This document shows, piece by piece, positions 1-11,385 of a DNA stretch of 64,000 bases. The translations under genes were made by a program, and so were the position numbers. Numbering within the stretch: the stretch's first letter is position 1; each line of letters begins with the position of its first letter. Location of the stretch: positions 3,296,501 to 3,360,500 of the forward strand of contig BSBM01000190.1 of the NCBI GenBank assembly GCA_027924585.1, read 5' to 3'. The notes beneath the pieces were generated by a model. That model made no database searches, was not told where the DNA came from, and saw only the letters and a list, made by a program, of their open reading frames with translations. Origin of the DNA: Larix kaempferi. Taxonomy: Eukaryota; Streptophyta; Pinopsida; Pinales; Pinaceae.

Positions 1-8
1 GGGCAGCA

Positions 9-1481
9 ATGCAAGAAGAATTCCAATCTCTGCAAGAGAACAAAACATGGGATTTGGTGCCTCTTCCTCCCAAGAGGAAACTAGTGCAATGTAAGTGGAT
101 TTTTCGAACCAAACCTGTTGCTGATGGTTCTGATCTGAAATATAAGGCTAGGTTAGTGGCTAAGGGCTACTCACAAATCCATGGTGTGGATTATACAGAG
201 ACCTTTGCACCGGTTGCAAAGATGGACTCAATTAGACTAGCTCTAGCCATGGCAGCTAGTAAAGGTTGGGAAGTTCACCACATGGATGTCAAAAGTGCAT
301 TCTTGCATGGTGAGCTACAGGAAGAGATATATATGCAGCATCCTGAAGGATTCCAAGAGGATCCCACACTTGTATGCAGGTTGAAGAAGTCACTCTATGG
401 ACTCAAGCAAGCCCCCAGGGCTTGGTATGCCAAAATGGATGCTTTTTTGCTCTCAATTGGTTTCTGTCGATGCAAGTCTGATCCAAATGTTTATTTGCAG
501 CATTGTGATGGTAATTTGCAGGTCATTGTACTGTATGTTGATGATCTCTTAATTACAGGGAGCTGCACCAAACAAATTGGCTCAATTAAAGCTTCTTTGC
601 ACAGTGAATTTGCCATGAGCGACCTAGGATTGCTAAGGCAATTTTTGGGTTTGGAAATTGAGCAATCTGAGAGAGGTATTTTGCTGAGTCAATCTAAGTA
701 TGCTTCAGACCTTTTATTCAAGTTCAAAATGGCTGAATGTAAGGCAGCCAAGTGCCCATTCCTTTCAGGCATAAAACTAGGTGAATTTGAAGACTCTCCG
801 GTGGTGGATTGCACACTCTATAGGCAGCTAGTTGGAAGTTTGCTGTACCTTACACATACAAGACCTGATTTGTCTTATGCTGTAAGTGCTGTAGCAAGGT
901 ATATGCAGCAGCCACATGAGATCCATTGGAAGGCATCCAAAAGAATCCTTCATTATGTCCAAGGAACTAAGAGCTTCGGGGTACACTATGCAGCTGGTTC
1001 TTCACTTCAACTAGCTGGATTTTCTGATTCCGATTGGGCGGGAGATCCCATCGATAGAAAGTCCACTTCAGGTTTTGTGTTTATGTTTGCTGAAGGTCCT
1101 ATTTGCTGGTCAAGTAAGAAACAACATACAATTTCTCTTTCATCAGCAGAGGCCGAGTACAGGGCAGCAGTGAACGCAGCCACACAGTGTGTTTGGTTGC
1201 AAGGCATTCTTCGGGAGTTTGGTGTTGCTATTGATTCTCCAACCAATATTTGGGTGGATAATCAAAGTGCCATCAAGATATCTACTGATCCAGTACAGAG
1301 GCAAAGAACAAAGCACATTGAGATCCACATGCATTACATTCGGGGCTTGGTGCATGACAGGGTGATTTCACTGCAGTATTGCCCATCCACCGAGCAAACT
1401 GCTGATATTTTCACCAAGTGCTTTACAGAGAAGACCTTCACTTACTTGAGATATTTGCTTGGAGTGAGTGATGGATGGTGA
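9..1481 (+). CDS. Ty1/copia pol, RT and RNase H part, 5' end outside window
   Basis: This is an open frame of about 490 codons with no internal stop. It covers the copia reverse transcriptase and RNase H and ends at a TGA. RT begins with the KTWDLVPLP and KLVQCKWIF motifs (residues ~12-32), then TETFAPVAK (~63), HMDVKSAFLHG (~91) and the catalytic YVDDLL (~177). RNase H shows SDSDWAGD (~339), SSAEAEY (~378) and VDNQSAIKIS (~418), then KHIEIHMHYIRG. Gag, protease and integrase would lie before base 1, so the first ATG is not the true start. The 3' side is followed by a polypurine tract and an LTR. It is clearly related to the copia element at 33180-39212, but that copy is frameshifted while this one is open, so this copy looks younger. 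The product would copy element RNA into DNA in cytoplasmic particles. Confidence 0.95.
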   Translation: MQEEFQSLQENKTWDLVPLPPKRKLVQCKWIFRTKPVADGSDLKYKARLVAKGYSQIHGVDYTETFAPVAKMDSIRLALAMAASKGWEVHHMDVKSAFLHGELQEEIYMQHPEGFQEDPTLVCRLKKSLYGLKQAPRAWYAKMDAFLLSIGFCRCKSDPNVYLQHCDGNLQVIVLYVDDLLITGSCTKQIGSIKASLHSEFAMSDLGLLRQFLGLEIEQSERGILLSQSKYASDLLFKFKMAECKAAKCPFLSGIKLGEFEDSPVVDCTLYRQLVGSLLYLTHTRPDLSYAVSAVARYMQQPHEIHWKASKRILHYVQGTKSFGVHYAAGSSLQLAGFSDSDWAGDPIDRKSTSGFVFMFAEGPICWSSKKQHTISLSSAEAEYRAAVNAATQCVWLQGILREFGVAIDSPTNIWVDNQSAIKISTDPVQRQRTKHIEIHMHYIRGLVHDRVISLQYCPSTEQTADIFTKCFTEKTFTYLRYLLGVSDGW

Positions 1482-1667
1482 TTGCTGCAATTTAATTGCA
1501 GGTTCAGCCCCATGTCCATTTTTGAGGGAAGTTTTTATCCCATGAGGTTTTACTTCTTTTCCTCGGTTCATATGGACAAATAAAATTTCTGTTTGTATTG
1601 AGGTGACTTGAGCCTTTGTTGCCAAGGCCTCCCACTTATCCTTCATGAGATGTACAAAGTTATGGTT

Positions 1668-1676
1668 AAGGGGGGG
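1668..1676 (+). promoter_or_regulatory. Polypurine tract of copia element 1
   Basis: A purine run of AA followed by seven G lies directly before TGTTAGAACAG, the presumed LTR start. Position and composition fit the plus-strand priming site. Confidence 0.75.
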
Positions 1677-2362
1677 TGTTAGAACAGTAACCACACTTAG
1701 TACCATAATCCATAAATTTTAATTATCCATGTGCTTAATTAAACCATGTTTTGGATTAAGTGACTATAGTTGGTCAAAAACCCACTTTGAGAGTGTTCAC
1801 ACCCACTTCTGAGCAAACCAGTTCACCCAGCCTCCAGTTTTTTCCACAAGTGCGCCCTCATTTATTGCTGGTGTTCCCTCTCTCCTTGTTTTGGGGAATT
1901 TAGTTGACCAAGGGCGCTAGGGTGGATTTTTGCCCACTTTTGGCTAGATTTGGAGCATTTAATGCTCCCTTGGGCCCCCAAACCTCCTCTATTTGCTCAC
2001 CCACGCCTGCCTTGAGCTAATTAATGACTCAGCATGCTTCATCCACCTCCACACCAGAATTCGTAGCTGTTTGGGGTGATTGGGATTGAGTTGGACCCAC
2101 CTAGGGGGGATTGAGGCCAATTTGGCATTGATGACTTGTACACTCAGCTTGAGCCACCTAATGCTCTCGATTTTCTCATGAATGTAATAAAAACCTGTTA
2201 CTAACATTTTCACAGGTTAGACAGTCAGTTAATCAAAGATTTGAGCATACATTGTGTGTAAATTTATCTCTTTTTTCAAGTTTTTCCACAGTTTTTGCAA
2301 ACTAATTCGATTTTGTGAGGTTCTCCATAGCTCCTCGATCTTCTGTGATCAAAATACTCACA
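1677..2362 (+). mobile_element. 3' LTR of copia element 1
   Basis: The LTR starts TGTTAGAACAG immediately after the polypurine tract and probably ends ...ATACTCACA, giving about 686 bp with TG...CA ends. The left end is well placed. The right end is inferred from a CA and from the start of a different repeat (the 2363-3430 direct repeat). The 5' LTR is outside the window, so neither the target duplication nor the right end can be confirmed. Confidence 0.65.
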
Positions 2363-3430
2363 ATTATGCATTACCTCTTAATATGTAGACTAGTGCATTT
2401 GCATTTCAACTACCTAATCTCTTGCATTTTCCACACTCCTATTCCATAGTTTCATATATATAAAAATAAGAAAATATACATATATCAACAAGAGAAGAGT
2501 TGAGGAATTTCCCCTTTCCAATTCCTTATAATAGCATAGAATTTCCTCTTCCCCATCATAGCTGCTCCAATTTCATGGCCTCTTTAGCAAGCACACAAGG
2601 AATCATTAGCTATGATTTTCTCACCAAGCAACAATTCAATATATACACTTATGTATAACATTCCTACTTGCTACTTTCCAAGCATACAATTCTTATGCTA
2701 TAAACAAAAATAGTTCAAGGTGAGAAATTTCCCTCATATCAACATTGCCCTTTGGAGATTATTCTCCAATTTTCAGCTACAACCATCTGGTCAACCCTAT
2801 GTAGCTTTCCTTGATCACTGCAATAGCTCTAATTGCACTAGGTTCACATGCTTTGCTGTTCACATTGTTTTAAGAAATTATGGTCAAGTCCAACTTGGAC
2901 TTTCTTGGACTTCCATACACTTATGAGCACTGCAATTCGTTCAATCCAACTCCATATGGATTCCTTCAAGGTACATTGTATTCCCTTGCACTTCATTCAA
3001 TTTTGATAGTTCCTTTCCATTCTCATGGAAATATTTTTCACAATTCGGAGCAACACAATTGATTCACACATGGGAATGCCTCATTCCTCTATTAGCAGCC
3101 TTTGCATGGCCACCATGTCACTATCATGAGCCACATGCCAATTCCACATAGTGGGATGTCTTATTCCTATGAGTGACAACTTTTGGGAGAATGGAATTGC
3201 CTTACCCGTTCTCCTTACTCACTCATATCTTTCAACTTCTTTGATCACGCATGCACTTGGTCACATGGATGATTCACCCAGTGAAATGCTATGCGGTGGT
3301 TGATCCTTCTCGGTCTCGATTCTCCACCTTATAATATCTCTCCGTTCCGTAGCTCTAGCAAGACCATAGGCTCTTTCTTTGGCCCAAGCAGCCCCGGTGA
3401 TGCAACCTTGGGAATCTTTCTCATAAATTT
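2363..3430. repeat. Direct repeat A (partner of 5010-6060)
   Basis: About 1.05 kb matches 5010-6060 in the same orientation at high similarity. Shared landmarks include TGCATTTCAACTACC, CACCAAGCA, the TCATGGAAATAT stretch and CTCGATTCTCCACCTTA. Short open frames inside it occur in both copies but are not conserved as proteins, so I read it as non-coding. It may be an internal duplication of a decayed minus-strand LTR element whose primer site is at 6061-6072. Confidence 0.75.
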
Positions 3431-5009
3431 ATTTCAGAAAATTTACAAATCTATTTCATACAAAAATTAGTTTTCACAACAATGAGATCATCCTCACAAT
3501 ATTTGGCTCTTGCGGACAACAAATTCCATCATTGATTATGGACTTACATACATTTCCATGTCCAAGACAATTATACCTGCAATATGAATTCTTGAATCAT
3601 ACAAACAAGTTGTGACTACCCACACATATAATATTTTCATTGCAACATTTACAACAACCACTGAAGTGATCTCATAATTATAGCATACTATAATTCAAAT
3701 GCTATCATGTATTAATATTTCAAATGCAGTGAAATTGATCATTTTATATGGATCATTATTACATTAAATTGCAATATACAATCACATTATTTATATGAAG
3801 TCAAATAAAACTTTCAATATTCATTATTACGAAATCATATCATTCTGTGCAACTATGTCCTCCCAACAGAGCATCCCAGTAGCCCATCAAACATGACTAC
3901 CCTTTTCATACATTCATTTTCCTGCATCCATAGAAGCTCATGAAATGATCTCAAAATTGACAATAACTCATCATTTCATCTATTATCTAATTGCAATGAA
4001 ACATATATATCACAACCATGCATTCACACAATGCATTTCAACATGTGCACCCACACATATGCATGCACATTCACAACATTTACATAATATTTTAATGTAC
4101 ATTTACTTAATGCACCCAATGCACTACAACATTGATCTAAAACATTTTTGTTCCTAGACAGGTTTCTTACAATGGTAAGTTGGACACCCTACCCAATGAT
4201 CCAACACCATATCCATCCATCTCGCCAATCACTTGGTTATCTATTTGGTGTCTTCTTTCCCCACTCGAACAACACATCAGGAGTTTTCCCACTCGGTTGT
4301 TGGCAAAGAGATTTCATCCCAAATTAACACCAATAGGGAGTTAATGGGATACTTGTGTAGCAATATAGCATCACCACTCCAACCACCGTATAGCCTTAAC
4401 CATGACTATCTCATATGGAATGCACTACCACAATAGTAGCACAAGTCCTCACTTGCTTCGGTTATTAACTAATAACCGACATACACGCATGGCATGATAC
4501 ATTTCAATATAAATGCAGTCTAAATTTTAAACAGTCGCATGGTATAATGATCATTTCCTTTACTACCACATACCTCACCATGCTTTATGGAATTTCATTC
4601 ACATAAATGCATTCAATACTACATGCAAGCCATATTATGATGATTAAAACATGGTAGAAGGGATTCTTACCCATCCTCTTTCAACATTTATACAATTATA
4701 ATAAATAAACATTACCTGCATGGCTTCCATCAACATATATTATGTTACTTAGTCACCTGGCCTCTTACCAAGGGTTACACAATCCTTCCACCAACCTCTT
4801 GATGATGGATTTGTGCTCCAGCCTTTCCTCGCAAGGTTGCTAGTCACATGCAATATCATCATCGATTCTCTTTAGCCATGCTTCTATTATCTTGGTATTA
4901 CAACCATTACCAAAAAATTGAGTATCACAAATGGCTCTTTGCATATGTAAAACATCACAACTTTTACCAATATACAATACCATATGCAAGCACACATAAG
5001 TTTACATGC
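3431..5009. other. AT-rich spacer, no gene seen
   Basis: No coding region, RNA gene or clear repeat is visible. Short frames such as those near 3945, 4233 and 4848 have no recognisable motif and are unlikely to be genes. Confidence 0.6.
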
Positions 5010-6060
5010 AGTATGCATTATCTCTTAATATTCCCACTAGTGCATATGCATTTCAACTACCTAATCTCTTGCATTTTCCACATTCCTATGCCATAGTTTC
5101 ATATATATATAACTCATAAAATATAAATATATCAGCAAGAGAAGAGTTGAGGAATTTTTCCCTTTCCAATTCCTTATCATAGCATGGAATTTCCTCTTCC
5201 ACATCATAGGTGATCCAATTTCATGGCCTCTTTAGCAAGCACACATGGAATCATTAGCTATGATTTTCTCACCAAGCAGCAATTCAATACATACACTTAT
5301 GTATAACATTCCTACTTGCTACTTCCCAAGCATACAATTCTTATGCTATAAATGGAAATAGTTTAAGGTGAGAAATTTCCCTCTTATCAACATTGCCCTA
5401 TGGAGATTATTCTCCAATTTTTAGATGCAACCATCTGGTTAGCCCTATGTAGCTTTCCTTGATCACTGCAATAGCTCTCATTGCAATAGGTTCACATGCT
5501 TTGCTTCTCATATTGTTTTAAGAAATTATGGTCAAGTCGAACTTGGACTTTCTTAGACTTCCCTCCACTTATGAGCACTGCAATTCGTTCAATTCCAACT
5601 CCATATGGAGTCCTTCAAGGTACATTCTATTCCCTTGCACTTCATTCAATTGTGATACTTCCTTTCCATTCTCATGGAAATATTTGCCACAATTCAAAGC
5701 CACACAATTGATTCACACATGGGAATGCCTCATTCCCCTATTAGCACTCTTTGCATGGCCACCATGTCACTATGATGAGCCACATGCCCATTCCACATAT
5801 AGGGATGTCTTATTCCTATGAGTGACATCTTTTGGGAGAATGGAATTGACTTACCCATTCTCCTTACTCACTCATATATTTCAACTTCTCTGATCCTGCA
5901 TGCACTTCGTCACAAGGATGATTCACCCAGCAAAATGCTACACGGTCGTCGATCCTTCTCGATATCGATTCTCCACCTTACGAGCTATGTTCGTTCCACA
6001 GCTCTAACAAGCCCGTAGGATCTTTCTTTGGCCCAAGAATCCCCAGTGCTGCAAGATTGG
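5010..6060. repeat. Direct repeat B (partner of 2363-3430)
   Basis: This is the second copy of the ~1.05-kb repeat. It runs directly into a sequence complementary to an initiator-tRNA primer site (6061-6072). That suggests the repeat is internal, non-coding sequence of a minus-strand LTR retrotransposon. Confidence 0.75.
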
Positions 6061-6072
6061 GCTCTGATACCA
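6061..6072 (-). promoter_or_regulatory. Minus-strand primer-binding site (tRNA-iMet type)
   Basis: The minus strand reads TGGTATCAGAGC here, the standard plant initiator-Met primer site, and is preceded on that strand by an LTR-like end GGGGATGTTACA. This marks the junction between a 5' LTR lying to the right (from 6075) and internal sequence to the left. The far end of that LTR could not be located. Confidence 0.7.
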
Positions 6073-6074
6073 TC

Positions 6075-6640
6075 TGTAACATCCCCGATCACCTCGGTGC
6101 CCTTTAGAGGCGATGGGGGATAACTTGAGAATACAGCCTGCTGATTTTTTTTCCTTCAAAACTATGTACTTTCACACATCCGCAATAACTTCAGTTCGCA
6201 ATCCGCAATCCATAAGATGCAATCTGCAAGTCAGGAGTAGGAAGTCTACACCCCAATGTGCCATTTCAATAATTACACCTTCGACTTCCGCAATCCGCAA
6301 TGCGGGAGTCCGAAAGTCGGGACTACAAATACAAGACGTCGAAGAAATATGCCTCTAACTTCAGCATTCGCAATCTGCGATGCGGGAGTTAGAAAGGCAG
6401 AACACCCAATTCACAAATTCGAAGATTCATGCCTCCGACTTCTACAATCCGTGATGTGGAAGTCACATATCGAAACCCCAACGCACCACTTCAAGAATTA
6501 CACCTCCGAATTCCACAATCTGCGATGCGGGAGTCTGAAAGTTAGAATGAAAAATACACAACTTCGAAGAATACGCCTCCGAATTCCGCAATCCATGATG
6601 CAGGAGTTGGAATTCAGAAGTTCAAATTCCCAACTATGGG
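6075..6640 (-). mobile_element. Probable end of a minus-strand gypsy-type LTR, degenerate repeats
   Basis: It starts TGTAACATCCCC on the plus strand, the mirror of a typical gypsy LTR end GGGGATGTTACA. It then passes into degenerate copies of the CGACTTCCGC / GGGAGTCGGAAG dyad found in the 81-bp array next door. The right boundary is unknown and the extent given is only to the start of the regular array. Confidence 0.4.
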
Positions 6641-7190
6641 AAAATAACTCCTCCAACTTCCGCAGTCCAGAATTTGGCTTGTGGGAGTCAGAAGTTGAAA
6701 CTCCAAATTCCCAACTCCAGGAAAATTACTCCTCTGACTTGCGCACTCCGCACTCCACAATCTGGCTTGTGGGATTTGGAAATCGTAACTCCAAATTCCC
6801 AACTCTGGGAAAAATACTCCTCCTACTTTCGCACTCCGTAATCCGGCTTGTGGGAGTCGGAAGTCAGAACTCCAAATTGCCAACTACAGGAAAATTACTC
6901 CTCCGACTTCCGCACTCCACAATGCGGCTTGTGGGAGTCGGAAGTCAGAACTCCAAATTCCCAACTCTGGGAAAATTACTCCTTCGACTTCCACACTCCA
7001 CAATCCAACTTGCGGGAGTCATAAGTCGAAACTCCAAATTCCCAACTCCAGGAAAATTACTCCTCCGACTTCCGCACTCCGCAATCCGGCATGCGGGAGT
7101 TGGAATTCAGAACTCCAAATTCCCAACTTTGGGAAAATTACTCCTTTGAATTCCGCACTTCGCCATCCGGCTTGCAGGAGTTGGAAGTCG
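6640..7190. repeat. 81-bp tandem array with internal dyad
   Basis: CTCCAAATT recurs at 6701, 6789, 6870, 6951, 7032 and 7113, so the unit is 81 bp with one 88-bp variant. Each unit holds an inverted pair, GACTTCCGCACTCC against GGGAGTCGGAAGTC, around a CGCAATCCGGCTTGCG-like centre that could fold as a hairpin. Because 81 is a multiple of three, the array gives a long open frame (6256-7149) that is periodic at 27 codons. I treat that frame as a by-product of the repeat and not a gene. Confidence 0.9.
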
Positions 7191-7520
7191 AAACTTGAGC
7201 GCACCACGTTGATCAATCACGTCTTCGAATTCCAAAATCCGCAATCCACACTGTGGGTTCGGAAAGTCGAATGTCGGCCAAATACACTTGTTCTTCCAAC
7301 TTCTCAGGCTGATAAATTCCACATCCTAAAAGGCCAATTTCATTAAATTTGGACATATTAGGAAAATTTTGGACTAAGAAAGTGTGAATTTAGACTTTGA
7401 AAGTGTCAATATCAACCTTTCTAAAGTGCAAAATTAGGTTCTGAAAGTGGCAATATTGGCTTTGAAAAGTGTGTTTTTCTATTCGAATAGTTTGTTTTTT
7501 TACTACTTATGAACCTTAAA

Positions 7521-7790
7521 ATTGCAGTTTTTTGTTATAAAACTATGAATTTCAATTCAAAAAGTGTGAATTTCAAATTAAAAAATGCAAATTTTGATTT
7601 GAAAAGTGTGAATTTCAAATCAAAAAATGTAAATTTTGATTTGAAAAGTGTGGATTTCAAATAAAAAAATGCAAATTTTCATTTGAAAAGTGCGAATTTC
7701 AAATAAAAAAATGCAATTTTTTATTTGAGAAGTGTGAATTTCAAATAAAAAAATGCAATTTTTTATTTGAAAAGTGCAATTTTCATTTGG
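7521..7790. repeat. 42-bp AT-rich tandem array with internal dyad
   Basis: AGTGTG/AGTGCG anchors recur at 7563, 7605, 7647, 7689 and 7731, a unit of 42 bp. Each unit contains TTTCAAATCAAAA followed by TTTTGATTTGAAA, a near-perfect inverted repeat. The array lies immediately before copy 1 of repeat R and may be part of it. Confidence 0.85.
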
Positions 7791-7794
7791 AAAT

Positions 7795-9255
7795 GTTCAA
7801 TATTTTAAGGTGAAAAGTTCAATGTCTACAATATTCAGTCATTGTTTGAATAACAAGTTAATCAGTTATTGTTTCTTTTTTAATACAACATCAAGAATAT
7901 CTATCTTTTTATAGAAATAAATTTAACAGTTTCCAAATGAGGCAAGAATTCTCTACGTAATCTATATAGGCACAGATTACTTACACACTAGTAACCAGTA
8001 AACAGTGTATTTTGCATCACAGTAGTAATTCCTCCCCAATGCTTAGACGCTTGTGGACGTTCCAGATGCTTGACGTTTGCTCGCCCAACCAGGTTGATAG
8101 ACATACTAGAAGGATTGCAACAAAATATAAATTTTTCGGGCTAAGATCACATCAAACGAATAGAGTAGTAGGAGGAAGAAGGGTCGGTCGCCCCTTCATT
8201 TATGAAGGAATTGTAAACATATTCAACCTACGAAGGCTAAGATGTCAATTAATGTATAGCCAAAATGGTGAACAATGTAAGAATACTGAGCACAGGAAGG
8301 GTCAGGTGATCCTTCATTTATGTGAGAAATGTAAAAATATTTGACCTTCGAAGGCTATGCTGACAATTCCCGATTTTTGACTTCCACTATAAATAGTAGG
8401 GACCTGGACATTGGCTAAGTTATAACATATAAAAATTGTTTGTCCCAACTTCTGTTTTTCGACAAGAAGGATCGGTCTCCCCTTCTTTTCATAGTTAATT
8501 GTGAAAAGCTTTATCCAACAATTCAGCTATATACATAATGGAGAAAAAAAGAAGGATCGAACGACCCTTTTTGTAGTGGCGAACTATTATGAAAAGAATA
8601 CTGGGAATAAGAAGGGTCGACCGACCCTTCACTTACAAGGGAATTGTAAAAATAAAACACCTTGGAGAAAGAGCGGCCACTCTTTCTTTGAGAATATTTC
8701 CACTTGCCAGCAAACTGTGCGAAGCAATGTTCCAATGAAATTTGTGTATAGAGTGCCGATATCTACTTTCCCTAATCCTAAAAATCATACTTGGAGGAAG
8801 GAGAGGACGCTCTTTCTCCTCAGCATCTACTTCCAACACCCTGAAATAGAACCTAACGAAAGAGAGACCTCTCTTTCTCTGACAACATTTCGACTTGCCA
8901 GCAAAGTCTTTGAAGCAAAACTTCTATAAATTTTGTTGTTAAAATGTTGATATCTAGTATCCTAGGGTGACACGTGGAATGCTCAAATTGTGACACGTGG
9001 CATATTTGATTTTTAAAATTAGTTTAAAGATTGTATAAATGAATATTAAGGATATTAATGGTACCATTTCAATATAAACATATGTATTTAAATTTTATAA
9101 ATTTTTAAAATATGTAATTCAAGAATCAAATTTGAAGGGCTGAACTTAATTTCAGGTTGAAGGTTATATATTCATACCACCCTTCTAGCATGAAGGGATT
9201 TATTTAAAAAAATTACACTTCAAATGACAATAATAAATTAACTCAACGTTTCATT
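7795..9255. repeat. Dispersed repeat R, copy 1 (uninterrupted)
   Basis: About 1.45 kb matches, in pieces, the region 28217-41355. Landmarks are TTTTAAGGTGAAAAGTTCAA, GTGGACGTTCCAGATGC, the GGTCGACC-type palindromes, GTGACACGTGG and AATAATAAATTAACTC. The palindromic part holds one ~430-bp higher-order unit here, against about three in copy 2. Open frames inside it (for example 8501-8929) are not conserved. I do not recognise a coding capacity; it may be a non-autonomous transposon. Confidence 0.8.
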
Positions 9256-9712
9256 AAAAAAGTGCTAAATAAAATATTACTAGATATGAGTAATACATTA
9301 CATATTTCCATGCATACACTTAAAGAAAGTGAGGTCTAACAATGCCATGCCACCTAGCTTAATAAGGAACATCGGACAAACTGTTCAACTGAAATTGATC
9401 CTATGGACAAATATATCTCCCTTGTTGATATAACTACAGCTCCATTCAGATAACCTCTATTATTTTGGTATGTCCTATAGTTTATATTATATGATGTTCT
9501 GTAAGGAGTATTGGTATGGACTCAACAGTATGTGTAATTTTGGTTTATTGTTATGTTAGACAGTATTATGATAAATCTCATGTTTAAGGTTAAATTTATG
9601 AGCTACATGGCTTAGTGTTAAATTTAATGTGAAAGATGTTGATCATGTTTATAAAAAAATTAATATATAAATCATTCATGGTCCTGTATATAAAGTTGTA
9701 GCGAAAAGGAAT
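9256..9712. other. Spacer between R and LINE remnant, nothing seen
   Basis: AT-rich sequence without a recognisable feature. It could be decayed LINE sequence upstream of the RT motif at 9740. Confidence 0.5.
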
Positions 9713-10121
9713 ATGTTCTCCTTTCTTGATATAGGGAATATGAAGGCTTCCTTACTCAAAATGGACCTGGAGAAATCATATGATAGAGTCGACTGGGTTT
9801 TTCCTGAGAATTATTCTGATTCAAATTGGTATTCCTCCATTGGAGTTAAAGTGGATTATGGCCTATGTGTCCTCAACAAATGGTGCCCCTTCGGGTTTCT
9901 TCAAATACTCTAGGGACATTATACAGGGATGTACCTTGTCTCCTCTATTGTTTCTTCTAATCATTGAAGGATTTCGTAGATTGATAATTAATGCTAAAGA
10001 AGAAGGTGGTCCAAATGACATGGGTGGTTTGGGCATTGAGACACTGGGTGGTCCAAATGACTCATTCTGTGGTCATTTGTGGCTTGATGAGGTCTTGAAA
10101 CACACGCACTTGGTGGCTTGA
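9713..10121 (+). pseudogene. LINE reverse-transcriptase fragment
   Basis: Two frames together encode part of a non-LTR reverse transcriptase. LLKMDLEKSYDRVDW (about 9752-9795) matches RT motif A with its catalytic Asp. Further on, in the next frame, SRDIIQGCTLSPLLFLL (9908-9958) matches the G.rQGcpLSP motif B of LINE RTs. A frameshift lies between them near 9800. The region with the YxDD motif C is missing and the frame ends soon after motif B. It is therefore a truncated, dead fragment of a plant L1-like element. A related LINE remnant (zf-RVT part) lies at 41363-41956. Confidence 0.85.
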
Positions 10122-11140
10122 TGGGGTAATGGCACTTGGACATTATATGATCATGATGGAGCTTGTATATAGCTTGAAAAATAATTCTTTAATGCCTTCT
10201 TGAAAGTGGTGACTATGGTGATAAAGGATTGGTACTTGTAACATGAGAAGAAGACCATATGTAGGGTGAAGAAGCTTTGAACCCACAAGATGGTATTTAA
10301 GCCCACATACTTGGTGGCTTGTTGATATTTTTCCCACAAGCTAAATTGGGGTCTTAAAGTGTGTTTTTGGATGACCACAAGCCTTAGACAAATGTCCACA
10401 TAGTTTGAAATTGAAGTGGGATTTTGTGTGAGGAGAATGCACACAAAGGCTGTAAAATATGATCGCAAGTTCACATTTTGTGTGAAGAAAATGCAGGCCT
10501 TAATAATATGCCTACAGGGCCTGGAAAAATGCCCGCAATTCTCAAGGAAATGCCCACAGTTGATGTAAGGTCAAGGAAAATTCCCACTAGCAATGATAGA
10601 AAATGCCCGTAGGCCTTTAGGGCAAGAAAAATGCCCCCCACCATAAATTGAAATGCACTTAAAATTACCGCAAGTATTGGATTGAATGCTCGCAGACACT
10701 TGATGCATTGTTGGTTCATGGATTGAATGAGGAAATATTCACATAACATATGGGATTATTAAATAATGATGTGGCAAACATTTATTGTGAGAACATCAAG
10801 CAAATCAGGATGTCCTAATAAAAATGATTTTAATTTGAAAACAGTATGACAACTTGGCTCAGTCAATGATAAAGAAAAAAATAATATTAATAATGAAAAA
10901 AATAATTCTTTGATCCATTCAAATATAAAATATAAAACCTACTCCACACATACCATGCTTTGAGGCCCCATCAAAATATCCACAAATGGTATAACCCTCC
11001 ATCACCGGAAATGATACAGTCTACCTTTAAGAATTAAAATAATACCTTGGAAGTATATTAAATTAACAAATACTTTAATATAGCTGACCAATTCTTTCTG
11101 ATACAATATCACTCTTACTATTATTTAAGGAACCTTTATG
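10122..11140. other. Non-coding; degenerate AAATGCCC repeats 10490-10720
   Basis: No gene is visible. From about 10490 to 10720, AAAATGCCCGC/CAC motifs recur at irregular 30-50 bp spacing, a degenerate short-period repeat. The rest is AT-rich. Confidence 0.5.
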
Positions 11141-11164
11141 TCGGTACAATTACTCTAGCAAAAT

Positions 11165-11385
11165 ATAAGGCATGATGAGATTATTTTCTTCACACACGTG
11201 ATACAAGCCATCATTCACCATTAGCACCGTCAGGATAACCGCCATTTCAAAATTTCATCGTATAAACCATCGCCATGTCAGCATACAATCCTTTCTCAAG
11301 GCATCGATTGGAGTGATATATGTAAGCAAAATCTAAGGCATGATGCGATTATTTTCTTCACACACGTGATACAATCCATCATTCA
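11165..11385. repeat. 168-bp direct duplication forming one arm of an inverted repeat
   Basis: AGGCATGATG(A/C)GATTATTTTCTTCACACACGTG occurs at ~11169 and again at ~11337, a 168-bp tandem duplication. The arm AAAATCTAAGGCATGATG (around 11330) is complementary to sequence at 21215-21253, beyond the LTR element inserted at 11386. Removing that element leaves a short palindromic sequence, as in a foldback or MITE-type element. Confidence 0.7.

Noticed and set aside
3945-5096. Small open frames in the AT-rich spacer
   Set aside because: They are short, rich in His/Ile/Tyr from AT-rich repeats, have no motif and no conservation between the direct-repeat flanks.
6256-7149. 297-codon open frame as a protein-coding gene
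   Set aside because: It is periodic at 27 codons because it lies on the 81-bp array. Open frames also occur on the other strand, and the residues follow the repeat, not any known protein.
8501-8929. Open frames within repeat R (both strands)
   Set aside because: The matching parts of R copy 2 break these frames with indels and stops, so there is no conserved protein.
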